Origin: Tamarix chinensis
Taxonomy: Eukaryota > Streptophyta > Magnoliopsida > Caryophyllales > Tamaricaceae
Direction of reading: 5' to 3'
Length of the DNA stretch: 64,000 nucleotides
Assembly: GCA_030549775.1 (NCBI GenBank)
Contig: CM060175.1
Location: forward strand, 99,377,470-99,441,469
A program made the position numbers and the translations under genes. A model generated the notes under the pieces. It saw only the letters and a list, made by a program, of their open reading frames with translations, was not told where the DNA came from and ran no database searches. Below, piece by piece: positions 1-12,176 of the stretch. The number at the start of each line of letters is the position of its first letter. Positions within the stretch are counted from its first letter, which is position 1.

Positions 1-72
1 AATATTGTTGATTATACTATTATTATTAGTAGTTACAATAATTTCTTATCCTTATTTATTAGCAATATTTTA

Positions 73-121
<49 letters not shown>

Positions 122-1090
122 TTATTTATATAATTTAATAATAATAATCACTAATTATAAATAACATTGTTTATTAATGGATTTATTATTAAGTAATTAG
201 AATTTTGTTAATTACACTTTTATTATTTATAGTTATAATAGTATATTATTATTAGATATTGATAATAATAACTTATTGTCATTATTCATTAATAATAATA
301 ATAATACTATGAAGATAATATAATAATAATAATAATTCAAAATTTATAAATAGTATTGCTGATCAATGATTTTCTATTAGGTAATTAGAATATTGCTGGT
401 GATACTTTTATTATTATTATTATTATCAGTTGTAATAATATTTAAGTAGTACTACTATTTATTGATAATAATATTTAAGTATTATATTATCATAGTGAAG
501 ATTATATATTGATAAAAAAATCAATAATTATGAAGAATATTTTTTACTATTAAGTAATTATAATATTGTTAATTATACTTTTATTATTAATTTTTATAAT
601 GATATATAATTATTAGTTATTGACAATAACACTTTATTATCAATCTTATGTTTTTATTAAGATAATATGTTAATTATAATAATTGATCAATAATTATATA
701 TAATATTATCATTAAATATATTAGATTGAGAGTACAATGATAAAATTACATCTATCAAACATTAAAATTATAATGGATTAATAATAAAATATTACACGTT
801 TAAAATTGTTATTATATATTGATTCATTTTAGGTTTAAGGTTTTATGGAATTAAGGATAAGATGGTAAAATTACATCTATCAAATATTAAAAATATAAAT
901 AATTATTAATAAAACGATGCATGTATAAAATTGTTATTATCTATCAATTTGATTCATTTTAAATAAGTAACCAAAAATTACTATTACTTCAGCTAAATTT
1001 ATATTTAAATAATGTATTTACCAAACACTGTATTATATTATTATTATTATTATTATTTATCAAAGTTACACCATATATTAAGTTACCCGG
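1..1090. repeat. AT-rich tandem-repeat region, no gene
   Basis: Very AT-rich DNA dominated by TTA/ATT runs, with a pure (ATT)n tract at about 74-122. A degenerate unit containing a core like AATATTGTTAATTATACTTT recurs near 1, 200, 388 and 562, so the first 700 bases look like roughly four copies of a 175-200 bp tandem repeat. A second degenerate duplication of about 100 bp starts at about 739 and again at about 862 and shares the core AAATTACATCTATCAAA. No coding sequence is visible. Confidence 0.6.
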
Positions 1091-1141
1091 TACATAAATG
1101 AAATACAGCAATATTATGGTAATGATGAAGATATTTCTATC

Positions 1142-2016
1142 CTATAGAACCATAACAAAGCATGGTAGAACTGCATTAGGATTTTTTACTATCAAGTATT
1201 CTGAATTAAGAAATTCTCCACCTCTTTGGGAATCATATCCTCCTGTTTCTTCATTCGAAGCCACAATCTTCCCTGCTATCAACCTGCAAATTATCACTAC
1301 CCTCTTCTCCATCTTTCCCTTGGAAACAGCCATAAGATTCGTACTCAGTGTGTCACTACCCACGCACAGTTGGATTCCATTATCTTTCTTGTTCTCCGTA
1401 TCAAAATTTGTCGCTACAATTCTGCAAAGTCGACAGTCCCTGCCTCGACAAGGTTCCGTGACCTGTTTTGGCTGTTTTCTCCTACTGCTGGAACAGGTCA
1501 TGGTAGTAGCATAGAAGCAAAGAAGCTCATTTCCGTCGACCGTGCTTCTTAGGTTCCATTTGTGCTGCTTCTGAGATTTCAGCTTTACTATCTCCCGGTA
1601 TTCCTCAAACTGTTTCAGAGTTTGTGGTGTGTTCTTCACCTTGAACACTCTTTTGATCTTCCACTGATGCTTTAGTGGGTTCATTGAAGCTGCATAGAAT
1701 ATCTTCTCTATTATGCTCCTTGATGGATCTCCAGGGCTAAGCTCTGCAATCATGGTGGGTGAACAGGTACAACAATGAGGATAAATAGTTAAGAAAACCA
1801 GAGTTTCCATGTCAGAAGGGACCTACCGCAAAGGAAATTTTTTGAAGGACTCCGACTTGGTTTCCATAAGGGATTAGCATCTTGAAAAACAAGCTTCTTG
1901 TTTTTGGGATTCTTTTCAATGCCAACCTTACAGAAGCCCTTACGCTTCTGAATAACATCGCTGAGATGTTTCTTACAGTCGATGCTATTCTTCAGGGAAG
2001 CCCACATTGAGTTCAT
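1142..2016 (-). CDS. Plant C2H2-like zinc-finger family protein lacking the finger (two exons)
   Basis: Proposed model: exon 1 2016..1827 and exon 2 1743..1142, with an 83-base intron (donor G|GTAGGT, acceptor TTGCAG). The phases join to give a 263-residue protein ending in TAG. The start is the ATG giving MNSMWASLKNS, because family members begin with a similar short W-x-x-L-K-x-S segment. Exon 2 carries the conserved family core: ELSPGDPSRSIIEKIF, then a K-V-x-N-T-x-x-T-L-x-x-F-E-E-Y-R stretch, VDGNELLCFYATTMTC, a CRGRDCRLC cysteine cluster, and the C-terminal CRLIAGKI / YLIVKNPNAVLPCFV segment. From family knowledge, this C-terminal part resembles the ADP-ribosyltransferase (PARP-like) fold; its biochemical role is not established. 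In relatives a C2H2 finger lies immediately before the E-L-x-x-G-D motif. Here the exon junction falls there and no C-x2-C finger is seen, so the finger seems lost. It may be a divergent expressed paralogue or an early pseudogene; the reading frame is intact. Confidence 0.7.
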
Positions 2017-2796
2017 TTTTGTTCTTTGAGCACTCCCGCACTCCCTCCCTCTGAGCAGCACTTCACCAACTGGTGTTCTAGTGTGTTGTTGATAAGAGTT
2101 TGAGCACTTGACTGATGGGTTCAAATACTACGTGGCTTCTCCGTGGATGAACGTACCGCTCAAGGAAAGACAGAAGAAGAAACGGAGAATTTATAGATTT
2201 TGTACCTTTATATTCCAACGAATTAATGCCCCCCCCCCTCTCTCTGGAGACAAACAAAAATTCATACGAAAGACGACAGCGCACAGTTGCAACAGAGAAA
2301 TTTTGGGCAGGTTGAATAACGAACGCAAAATTAATAACCGTAAATTTGGCGTTATTACACAAATTACCAACAGTCACAGCTGATTAAACGATCTTTCATT
2401 CCCAGAGCAAATTTAGTAGTTCATGTCTGTACATGAGAGTTGAGACAGCCCACTGGAAATTAGCATGCCATTTAATACAACACTAAACACAGACTTAATA
2501 CAAGGAGCCAAGAATACAGGGCAGTTAAAATGAAGCTCAAGAGTAAGACAAAGTCACTCTAATTACAACACCACCCCAGCATAAATCCCGCCTATGGTAT
2601 AGTAGTCGGGATTTCTTCCGTTAAAAAGATGCTTAAGCGATGCATAACGTCATTCTTTCTCCGCGGTAAAAAAATATATAGATATAAAATTTTCCTATAT
2701 ATTAAATATGAAAGATATAATTAAAAAGTTAACCGCCATAGAGATGGGAAAATCCAGTCCTTTTATTTAATTCTCTTTAAAACACCTGAAATGTGT
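2017..2796. other. Intergenic: WRKY 3' flank and upstream region of the C2H2-like gene
   Basis: Both flanking genes are on the minus strand, so this interval holds the 3' untranslated region of the WRKY gene and the promoter of the C2H2-like gene. A C-tract lies at about 2229-2238. Small open frames here overlap on both strands, have no recognisable domain, and are treated as noise. Confidence 0.5.
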
Positions 2797-5700
2797 TTAT
2801 GGCCCCATTAATAACCGTCCTACGTTCTGCTGATAAGGATTGGAGGAATGATTTACAGGTGTGATTCCAACGGTACCTTGCCCTTGATGGCCATGACTGC
2901 TTTCTCTAGATCCATATAACATCATAGCTCCATTTACATAACCGGGATACGATGAAATCGGGGTTGCTTGAACCAACAAATAATTAGAACCACTTATTTG
3001 AGGTTGGCCAGGTAATGCCGCAGAGGCATTTATCCCCTGCTGTTGATTTGGTATGCCACCGGTAGCAGCAGAGGTCATTCCAACACCTAGATCTAGGCTT
3101 ACTGGTTCACCTTCTTGTGATCTTATTCTTGATGCTGTTGCAGCCGCAGTAGTGTCATGGCTACTATTTTTTGCACATGGCACATCATGATTGTGTTTGC
3201 CCTCGTAAGTGGTTATAACTGCTTTTGGATCATGGGAGGCCCTCTCAACGTGTTTTCTTACTGGGCAACCGGCACTGGTGCACTTGTAGTAACTCCTGCG
3301 CAACAGAAGCAAAAAGATGAAATCTCAACCAACATTTCAATAAGAAACGCATAGCCTAGAAACTCTGCCTCAACAGCTGTTTCAACACTTCGAGGACAAG
3401 GGATAAGGAACTTCTCCGATTTCTTCTTGTAAACTTTTTCACATTCTAAACCATGCAAAAGGGAAAAAAAAAAAATTCATTGGTGTTAACAAGGAAAAAA
3501 TTTCAACATTAAAAAATAAAAGGAAAAGAAAAAGGAATGCAAGGAGCACAAAGTCAGCTAACAAGTAATATCAGCCTCCGAGGCCCCAAACTTTGGCTCT
3601 GACTACATGACCATAAGAGGACAGAGTGCAGCACCCATCTCCCACTCTCATTTACCCATAATAGCATGCATAAATATGAAAAGGCAGGACTAGTTTAAAG
3701 AACATGACCAACTTGTCACTCATGCAATCCGGTTAAATAAAAAGATACTGCGAATATTTACAGAAGAGGCCAGTCTCAAAAATCAATTCCACCAGCCAAA
3801 GGCAAAGGAATTATAGATGCCGTCTCTAAATAATGGTATAGAAAGCGAAATTATGGCACAATAGAATTTAGCCAGAGAGCCAACAAATCAGGAGCTGTGC
3901 AAGGAGTTAAAATTCAACAGTATCATCAATAGAAGCAAAAAACTATCAGCCTCAGATTTTCCCAAAGTCCAGATCAAGTCCCTATATCAACTTGTCTTGA
4001 ACAAACCTAGATCAGACGCACAATCCATAAAACCAAACTTCCATCCCATAAACACCCCCCCCCAAAAAAAAAAAGGACAAGAAACCCAAAACAGTACACC
4101 AAAAAAGTCCTCAGTCTTCCACAGTTCAACACTCACGTAACACAAACTTAAGTCAGCTTCATCACAGACCCAAATTGAGATGAGTCAAAACCCAATTCCA
4201 ACCAAAACTCAAACTAAACCAAACTAAGACAAGACATAACACAATCTAACCTAATTCAGTACAAATCCTACAATCTTATCCAACCCAGCCTGGACCAACT
4301 TCACTTGATGAATCATATAACCCGGAGCCAACACACAGAAGCCAACACTCAACCCACCTGCCTGATCTGGAACCCCATACCACTTCAAATACGGACTCCA
4401 TTTAGCTTACAGCAAGCTAATGCACTGAATCAATTCCCAAGTGCAACAAGATAATGGGCACCATACAAGTTAGTCATGCACTTCTGAACTGTTTGCCTAG
4501 GAATCACTGAATATCAATCATTCACTATTATTATTTTCCTTTTCAATTAGCATAATCATGCAGCACATACTATCACATACAAGTCCAGAAAATCAGTCCA
4601 TACCATAAACCATAATTAGAGTAAGAACCTCATTTGCTAAGCCATGGCATGAATTTTCCAATATAAGAAATACATATGGCCCTTGCTGGTTGTTTCCTCA
4701 TATTGTCCATGGGTTTGCTTCTTGCCCCTTTGCTTTCAAAAGTTGAGCAATAATTGAGGCCCTTATTACAAACATTTGAAATAGAAAAATGATCTAAATC
4801 ATTCAACACTCCCCCAGCAAACACTTAGATGTCTAAGACATATGGCCCTTGATGGTTGTTTTGTCCATGGGTTTGCTTCTTGCCCCTTTGCTTTCAAAAG
4901 TTGTGCAATAATTGAGGCCCTTATTACATTTGATATAGCAAAATGATGTCTAAATCGTTCATCACTCCCCCAGCAAACATTTAGATGTCAAGTTAAAACT
5001 TAACAAATTGCCCAATAATACAGCACGGAAATAGTATTGATACTTCCAATACCATAGTTCATTTGCTTATTTTTGGTCTAACATTCTTTCTTACGAGCAC
5101 ATTTCTACGAAACATCATGACTCACAAGTCCAGTTTCATAACAAAGCCCACTGCCATCCAATAGTTATCACTCAAATATCCAATACTGAATGAAGCTGAT
5201 CCACTGAATACAAAAATTTGATTCTCTGGCTCAAATTTTGCCAGGTATAATGCAAACTAACAAGGAAAGAGAGAGAAGTTCAAAACTTTGAGCAACTTAG
5301 ACAGCTGTAAACTATCATGACGTCATCTATAATAACTTCCAGATAGGTGTTCTAAATTCGTGATTGATTGATGCATATTAATCAACACACAAGATTTCCT
5401 CCTCCCAGCTCAAATCATTTTACTTATAGAGGAACCAACTTACGACATACCTTGCCTTAAATAACACAATTCAGGCTGCTCTGGGTGTGTTAGTCAAGTG
5501 TGGTCTCAAAAGCTAGTTTCAGCTTTCTTCTTTTTCACTTGGGTTTTTGTGTCAGGTCCATGAATTGATGAGAACCAAAAAAAAGAACAGAAAATGTATG
5601 TTCCTTTCAAGGGCAAGTCCAAGGAAATTATCATTCTGAGAGGAAGCATAAGAAAATTCAAGGAAAATGTTGAAGGCAGCTTCGACAGAAGGTACCTAAG

Positions 5701-8700
5701 AATTGGGAAAGGAGTTCTGCAACAATGATGAAAGCAAGCAAAATGAAAAAGAATTTAATCCAACAGAAGAAAAAAAAAACTCAAAGATTCATGTGGAAAA
5801 CCACAGGAGGAGAGCCACAAAATTGTCATTGAGATAGTTATAATAGGGTTTACAACATATACTCTCCACCTTTTAACCTAGAGTTCAAGTCCCCAAAACC
5901 AGATCCACCAAAGTCCTTTACAACCAGCCCATTAAGGCCCAAAAGCCTTAAAAATTTGAACATTACATATGAACCATATAAAACAACAAAAAGGGATATC
6001 GGAAAGCATAGATGATAGAACACAAAAATGTACTTGCTCATATGGTGCTAAGAACCATCCAAATGCCCATTGCACTAGGCACCATGTAGTCACTCCCCAG
6101 AGAGGAAAAGTGAGTTTTCCTTAGAAATGGGGAAAATAAAATAACCTTTTTCAAGAATAAGGCATATATCTATATTTCAAGGGATTACATACAATTAACT
6201 AGTTCTGTGCCATCACACAGGCATCATATTTAGGAAAAGAACTAACAAATAGGTTACAATAATGTAGCAATGACTGCTGCAGCTATCTGACATCTCCTTT
6301 GTTTCTTCTTCCTTTAAATTTTCATGTGCTCAAGTCAGCATTTTCAACTAGCTCTAAAGGTTTCTTTAATATGAGAGGGAAATTTAAGCCTCAACTAATA
6401 GTTGAGTTAAGAACAGAACTCCTAGGCAAAAAGAACATCAAGCCAGAATAAGGCCCTCCTGGTCCTAGGTGCTCATCTAGGTATTGACTGAGAATGGTGG
6501 GCCTCTCATGCGGACCTAACAAAAGACCCAAGGATCATCTTGCCTTGCCTTTGTGTCAAAGCGAGCACTCAAAGAGCTTTCGATAGCTGGTACCATGACT
6601 AAGCTACCTAGTTAAATCATATAGAAAGTATCTGTACTGAATCTGATGATTGAACAACACTGATAATGGATAATTTCTCAACATTTGCACGTCATCTAAG
6701 CATTAACTTAACAAATTACACACTCCATCCTGTTTAAGCATTCACTTCTGTTTCTGCATGGTCCAAAGCAACTAACAATTCAGAAAAGTGACATTTTTCG
6801 AAGCAAAAAGCATGGTATCCATCATCATTGATATTTTTTCCATTCCAGCATTATCCTCAAACAGGTGTACCCTGTTAGGGGTCGTCTAAAACTAATGGAT
6901 GGGTGTGTGAATTATATTAAAGTTAAACATGAGGAATCCAACTATGCTGCCATGAACTTGTAAAACCAGAACTGCACATGTAAACAGCAAAAGGTTATGT
7001 AGATCTGCTAAATGACTAAAACTGCTACATACCTTGGATTAGGATTGCCTCTCACCACCTTCTGCCCATATTTGCGCCAACGATAACCATCATCAAGAAT
7101 ATCAACCTCACTCACAGTTTGGACAACAACACGTGGTTCTCGGATGGGCTTAACCAATGAACTAACGTCCATCCCACCAATTTCCATCTTCCTGCAACAT
7201 TTATCAGTTTTCCATGACTGGAGTGCATCAATTATGAAGTAAGACTTCCATGAAAGATATAATACCTCCTCTTAGCAAATGGATCATCATCCTCATCAAT
7301 GTCCTCCTGGATTCTGGTTGATTGGGGCACTTCAGCTTCCACACCAGTTTCATTTGCCGCACAAGGAGATAGCTCAGGGGTCCCATTCGGCTCGTTGCTA
7401 TGACCTATCTGTCCATACATGCTTGTAGGTTTATCTTCAATTTGGTACAAAAGAGCAAAACAAACAAAATAGAACTTAGGTTTTGATATCCAATAAGAAA
7501 ATGTGAACTATCATTAGGCAAAGCAAGCATTTGTTTCAGTTACCTTCTTGACCAGCAAGAGGAGAAAACTTTGAACACCTTTCTTCTTGCATGGACATCA
7601 TAGAACCAGCAGAGAGACGGCGACTAGGTTGAGGCTTTGGATGATCATGTGTACCCTTGTACATGATCTCTTTTATTTGTCCATCAGGTGAGCGCTCAAA
7701 CAATTTTTTCACTTCACAGTTAGGATGTGTGCATTTGTAATAGCTTCGAGGAAATTCACTTCCTTTAACAAGCTTTTGTCCATACTTTCGCCAATTATAC
7801 CCATCCTCTGATGTTCTCTCTGGTAAAAAAGAAGAACCTGAACCCCTATGGTCAAGTTGTGATGCCTGCACCTCACTGTTAGGATACCCTTTTTTAGTTA
7901 ATTCATTTGAATCGGCTTCAGGAGGAGTGTCGATAACTGCCAGCTCACTTTTTACTGCATTGGCAGAAGCAGGTGACTGAGGCTGTCCTTGCTCTTGGAC
8001 TATCCTACTGTGCTCACTTCTTTCATGGTTTGAGTCTGTAGGGACCTTGAATAGAACAGGAATAATGAGCTACTCTGCCTAGTAATGTAGTAATATCAAG
8101 TATGTAAGCATAAGATATTTATGTGCAAAGGAGCTAGGTCTAGGAGGTGAGAGCATACAAGTAAATGGCGGTGCTGCCATAGCTTAGTAGTTGCAATTTA
8201 ACGGTTTTTGGGTCAAACACAACACGAAATTACTGATACGCTACAGTTTTAAAATTTCACATTTATCGATCAATAAATCGAGATATATCCCCCATAGATT
8301 AGCGATTTATTGAGAATTCTTATATCTACTAAGAAAAGCGTGTATGATAAAAAAAAAAAAAAAAAAAAAAAATCATTTACCATATATATATATATATATT
8401 GGACTAAATTACTATTAAATTATAATAAAGTATTTTTATTTATTACTTCTACATTTACTACTAAATAACATGTATTTTTCTCATTCCAAACTAAATTTAG
8501 GGTTATTAGAGCAATTCAATATATAATGAATCACTTATATACTTCTAATATAATATAAATCACTAGTTTATTGAATATTTATATCAAATGATCAATAAAT
8601 AATATTTAGAGCATATGGTAAAATAAAAATAAAAATTCTTGCTGCAACAACTGCAACACATAATTTATCATTAGCAAAGCTTTGATACCATGACAGTGCG

Positions 8701-10268
8701 ACTGTGATTTTATTGCCTGGGTGAGAGTAAATTTTGATCAAACAATAGAGATAACGTCCTTATAAAGTCAACATCATGTTAAAATATCTTGTCACCGCTT
8801 AGGTTGCACAGAAACAGGAATAAGGATGGGGAAACAGAGTTTTCAGGAAAAAAAAGAAAAAAAGAAAAGGAAACAGTAACATTTGCAAACAACTTTGGAG
8901 TTTCCACGCAAGCTTTGGTTTCAGACTTTCAGAAACGTTTTCAAAACAGAAAACAACAATGTATAGAAGTTTCTGTGAAGCCTAGGGACTACTAAAGTGC
9001 CAGTAAGTGCAGGAAATCCAGCAAGTAAAATCTAAGCTCTTTTGAAATTATGAATCATAGATTGGATAAGAAGTTAAATTATATGAAATTGAATCACACA
9101 CTTCTCAGCGGAAAAAAAAAACAGAGAAAAAAAGCTGGGAAATTACCATAGGAGCGACCATAGATGAGCCAGCAACAAAATTTGACCCTGAACGGGGATT
9201 GAACTCGAAGAAGGCAATTTTACTTCCCTCCAAGGAACTAGAGCTATTTATAACTGGTGACAATGAGGCAGACCCAGAAGTGTTAAACATCATCTGCGAC
9301 TTGCAAAAAGAGCCTGTAGTTGGGGAGGGCTCAACCTAAACGACATAAAAATAGCATATCAACAATTATAGGGAACCTTCTTTTTATTCTCCTTGTGACC
9401 ATTACAACAGAAAACAATCACAAACTGTTCAGTTTTCAGTACAATAGCAATCAAAAAAATATAAGAGACAAGTACAAAAGCTTGGAAAGGGTAGTACATT
9501 TGCTAATTTTGCTGACAGTCTGACACTATACAAATGCAATATCCTTGTGTGTCGGGGGAAAAAACTTCAGATAGATATTTCTTTTGTTGGCATCAACGTT
9601 TCCAATCTGTTATCAATCAAATTCTAGCACCACTTATCACAAAAAAGATATTTAAAAAAGCCAACGCCAATGAATTACATTTGTACTCGGACAATTTTAA
9701 CAAACCTAATGATGATTCTGTAAACGGACCCACTAAGCATAAGCAAAAGTGAAACCCACAGCAGATGGAGTGGTACAAACTAGTAATAGTGCAAACGTCT
9801 AATAGCGCCATTGTTTCACAAACGCCAAGAATAGTATAAATCTCCAATAAGTAATCCATGACCCTTTCACATCCAATGGCAATGGCGTAAGCGAACAAGA
9901 CAAACAAAAAGTACAGTCACCACAAATAAAAGCGAGATTCATACTGTGGGAAAACAACACTGAGACGAAAGGCGACAAAAAAAATTTAAACAAATTTCAT
10001 AGCCTCAACACTCGCAAAATAATAGATCAAAAGCATATTATACAAAAGAATAAAACGGCCTACACTTGAACAAAAGAAAGAAGAGGAATCAAAATGCACA
10101 ATAAGCATCAGAATCTAATGGCCCCAATCCCAGCAGTAATTAGCAATTTAAAGAATGCCAGCACTTGTATAAACAAGCTTATGCAAGAGCACATGAAAGA
10201 AACGAAGTACAGATTTATACCATAAAATTTGCAATTTGAAGCTAAAGTTTAGCTCATGAAGAATCAAT

Positions 10269-10321
<53 letters not shown>

Positions 10322-11077
10322 CAACCTGAAAATTCTCCACTAGCCTAGGCACGACGTGACCTAACTACATCGACCGTCAGTCCGAAGCCATAGTGGAAGC
10401 AAAATATAAGATAATGACAGAAACACAACTGCGTCCCTCAAATTAGAGCATAAAAAGCAACACTACGAGAGAACAGAAAGAAGTGAAGAAACGCGTCGAA
10501 CATTTACTTGAGGTATCCTTCCATTTTCCAACAAATCAACGGTGACATTTCCAGACACGACGCTACAGTTACTCAAATCAAAGTGAATTCAGATTCTCGC
10601 ACAATTCCAGAATTCACAACACTCAGAAAGCACTATTATCACCACGTATTAGCTGACGTCAACTAAGTAACCATCAAATTCCAATTTACTACTAGTATTC
10701 TCTTCCGCAAGTCCCGTGTCCTCCCATTACCGACCAAATCTCAAGAATCGAACTCTTAAATGAAATAGAAAAGAGACATATTAAAATTAATTGAATCTCT
10801 AAAATTCGCCAAGACAAACGCTAACCTTCATATTGGAGAGAAGTACAGGCGACTCGAGAAACGCAGTCGGACTAAGACCAGGAGGAATGGTGATACAAGG
10901 AGACCTAGAGATCGGCAATTTGGCCGGCGACATCAACTTGTACCGAGCAGCATTACAATTACTCGATCCGGAGCTACCGGCTACCGCATCGACGTCAGTG
11001 TTTCCTTTTGGATCAGAACATTTCATTAGGTTAGCGGTGCGTTGGTCGTGATCTTCAGAAATTGACCCGACGTCCAT
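2797..11077 (-). CDS. Group I WRKY transcription factor, WRKY20-like, six exons, 589 aa
   Basis: Sequence-specific DNA-binding transcription factor of the nucleus, expected to bind W-boxes (TTGACC/T). Exons: 11077..10826, 9335..9147, 8045..7544, 7434..7266, 7191..7033, 3295..2797. All borders are GT/AG, the phases fit, and the sum is 1770 nt ending in TAA. The N-terminal region has the conserved blocks [31 protein letters not shown] and [10 protein letters not shown] typical of this subgroup. The first WRKY domain has WRKYGQK at about 232-238 with zinc ligands C252, C257, H280 and H282. The acidic-then-basic [12 protein letters not shown] segment (about 360-372) may act as a nuclear localisation signal. 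The second WRKY domain has WRKYGQK at about 409-415 with C429, C434, H458 and H460. The intron after PNPR inside the second domain is the conserved position for group I and II WRKYs. The C-terminal tail, including SSYPGYVN and the end NVGRLLMGP, resembles WRKY20 rather than WRKY2, 3 or 4. No disabling change is visible. The symbol is an assignment by recalled similarity. Confidence 0.93.
3296..7032 (-). other. WRKY intron 5 (3.7 kb) splitting the second WRKY domain
   Basis: The donor follows AATCCAAG (exon end at 7033) and the acceptor is GCGCAG before 3295. Most of the intron is unremarkable, moderately AT-rich DNA. It contains a direct duplication of about 160 bp: a block near 4672-4836 and a second near 4842-4990 share ATATGGCCCTTG, CCATGGGTTTGCTTCTTGCC and CACTCCCCCAGCAAAC. 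No coding sequence or complete transposon was recognised. Confidence 0.75.
4672..4990. repeat. Tandem duplication of about 160 bp inside WRKY intron 5
   Basis: Two adjacent direct copies. Both contain CATATGGCCCTTG, the 20-base core CCATGGGTTTGCTTCTTGCC, CTTTCAAAAGTTG, CAATAATTGAGGCCCTTATT and CTCCCCCAGCAAACA followed by TTAGATGTC. The second copy is slightly shorter, having lost parts such as CCTCATATT after GGTTGTTT. This is a local duplication rather than a transposon, since there are no terminal repeats. Confidence 0.8.
8046..10825 (-). other. WRKY introns 1 and 2 with microsatellites
   Basis: Intron 1 is 10825..9336 and intron 2 is 9146..8046; the 189-base exon 2 lies between them. Intron 1 contains an (AT)n microsatellite at about 10271-10319. 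Intron 2 contains a poly(A) run at about 8350-8373 followed by a short (TA)n. Small open frames within these introns on both strands lack domains and are not called. Confidence 0.7.
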
Positions 11078-11140
11078 AGCATTAGCAGAAAAGCAGTTGA
11101 GACCTGAAAGAGGAAAAGGTTAGGGTGGTAATTTAAGCAG

Positions 11141-11266
11141 TTGACCGGTGAGCTCAATTGAGTTTTTGTGTGTGCTTGTGGGATTTGTCAGATAGAGGGG
11201 ACAATAGAATGGAGAAGGGGTGAAGATGAAAATGATTCAGGCAGGAAGGAGAGAGACGTGTTGACT
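11141..11266 (-). promoter_or_regulatory. Upstream W-box cores of the WRKY gene
   Basis: TTGACC at 11141-11146 and TTGACT at 11261-11266 lie about 65 and 185 bases upstream of the WRKY start codon. Both match the W-box consensus bound by WRKY proteins. WRKY genes are often controlled by their own family, so auto- or cross-regulation is plausible, but hexamers of this kind also occur by chance. Confidence 0.4.
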
Positions 11267-11289
11267 TGTTACTGCTGGTATTAGTACCG

Positions 11290-11780
11290 GCGTAGTAGCA
11301 GTATTTATTTATTTATTTTTCGCCCGTTTGCCTAGATATTCTTCCGGTGCGCATAGATCTGGGCGTACTGGTTTGTTTTTTTTCTTTTTTGGTACTCCCA
11401 CATTAGTATTTATTGGGTTTACTACTGGCCCAGGATAGGCTTGGTGCCGAAACAACCAGCCACTCTTTTATCTGGGATAGGCCTCCAGGAAGTGAAAGCG
11501 ACATCCATTCGGACCCGACAGGCCTTGAGATAGCCCAAGATAATCTTCACCCATCAAGTGCCCGTGAATTTAGTTGGGTCCGGGCCGGGGAATGTATGTT
11601 TTTTCTCCTTCCACATGCCGTGTGCCTTCAGACCGGCGACTCAACCTAGCAACAGGATGCTCTCGCCTTTTGGGTTGGGGGCCGGGTGGTGGTAGGGGTC
11701 AATTTATGTAAGGTAACTTGTTCCATGGTTGTACAATAGGTATTACTATTTTTTTTATAATTTTGATATTTTAATTTTAG

Positions 11781-11787
<7 letters not shown>
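11290..11787. other. Intergenic, no recognised gene
   Basis: A moderately GC-rich stretch (about 11420-11700) lies between the WRKY promoter and the viral integrant. One short open frame exists (11413-11649 +) but has no recognisable motif and no splice context, so it is not called. Confidence 0.4.

Positions 11788-11823
<36 letters not shown>
11788..11823. repeat. (TA)n microsatellite bounding the left side of the viral integrant
   Basis: A pure alternating TA tract directly adjoins the left inverted arm at 11824. A second (TA)n tract at about 15022-15044 adjoins the other end. Confidence 0.85.
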
Positions 11824-11827
<4 letters not shown>

Positions 11828-12176
11828 AAAGGTGTACTACCTACGGTAAACGCATACTCAAAAGGTTTGAATAGTAAAAGGTAAAAAGTACAAACAGTAA
11901 AAGTGGCCGTCAGAAAATACAACAGTAATTCGCGTGAGTAACTTTTGCCGCAGATTCCTTTGTCATCTTCTCTTTTGTTTTTGTGGTTGCTTTTACTTGA
12001 TGCTTTTACCTTGGTAAAAAGGACAGTCGTCGAAAGTAGATTCCTACTTCTTTTGAGGACGACTCTTTTTGATTCTGACAACGAACTTTTGACTGGCAGG
12101 AATATTCTTTGTTTGCCACTGGTTTGATGCGTATTGTCGCGTACGCCTACACCTTGGATACCTATATTTTGTACTA

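Noticed and set aside
1098..1552. Plus-strand open frames at 1098-1514 and 1226-1552
   Set aside because: Antisense to the well-supported exon 2 of the C2H2-like gene.
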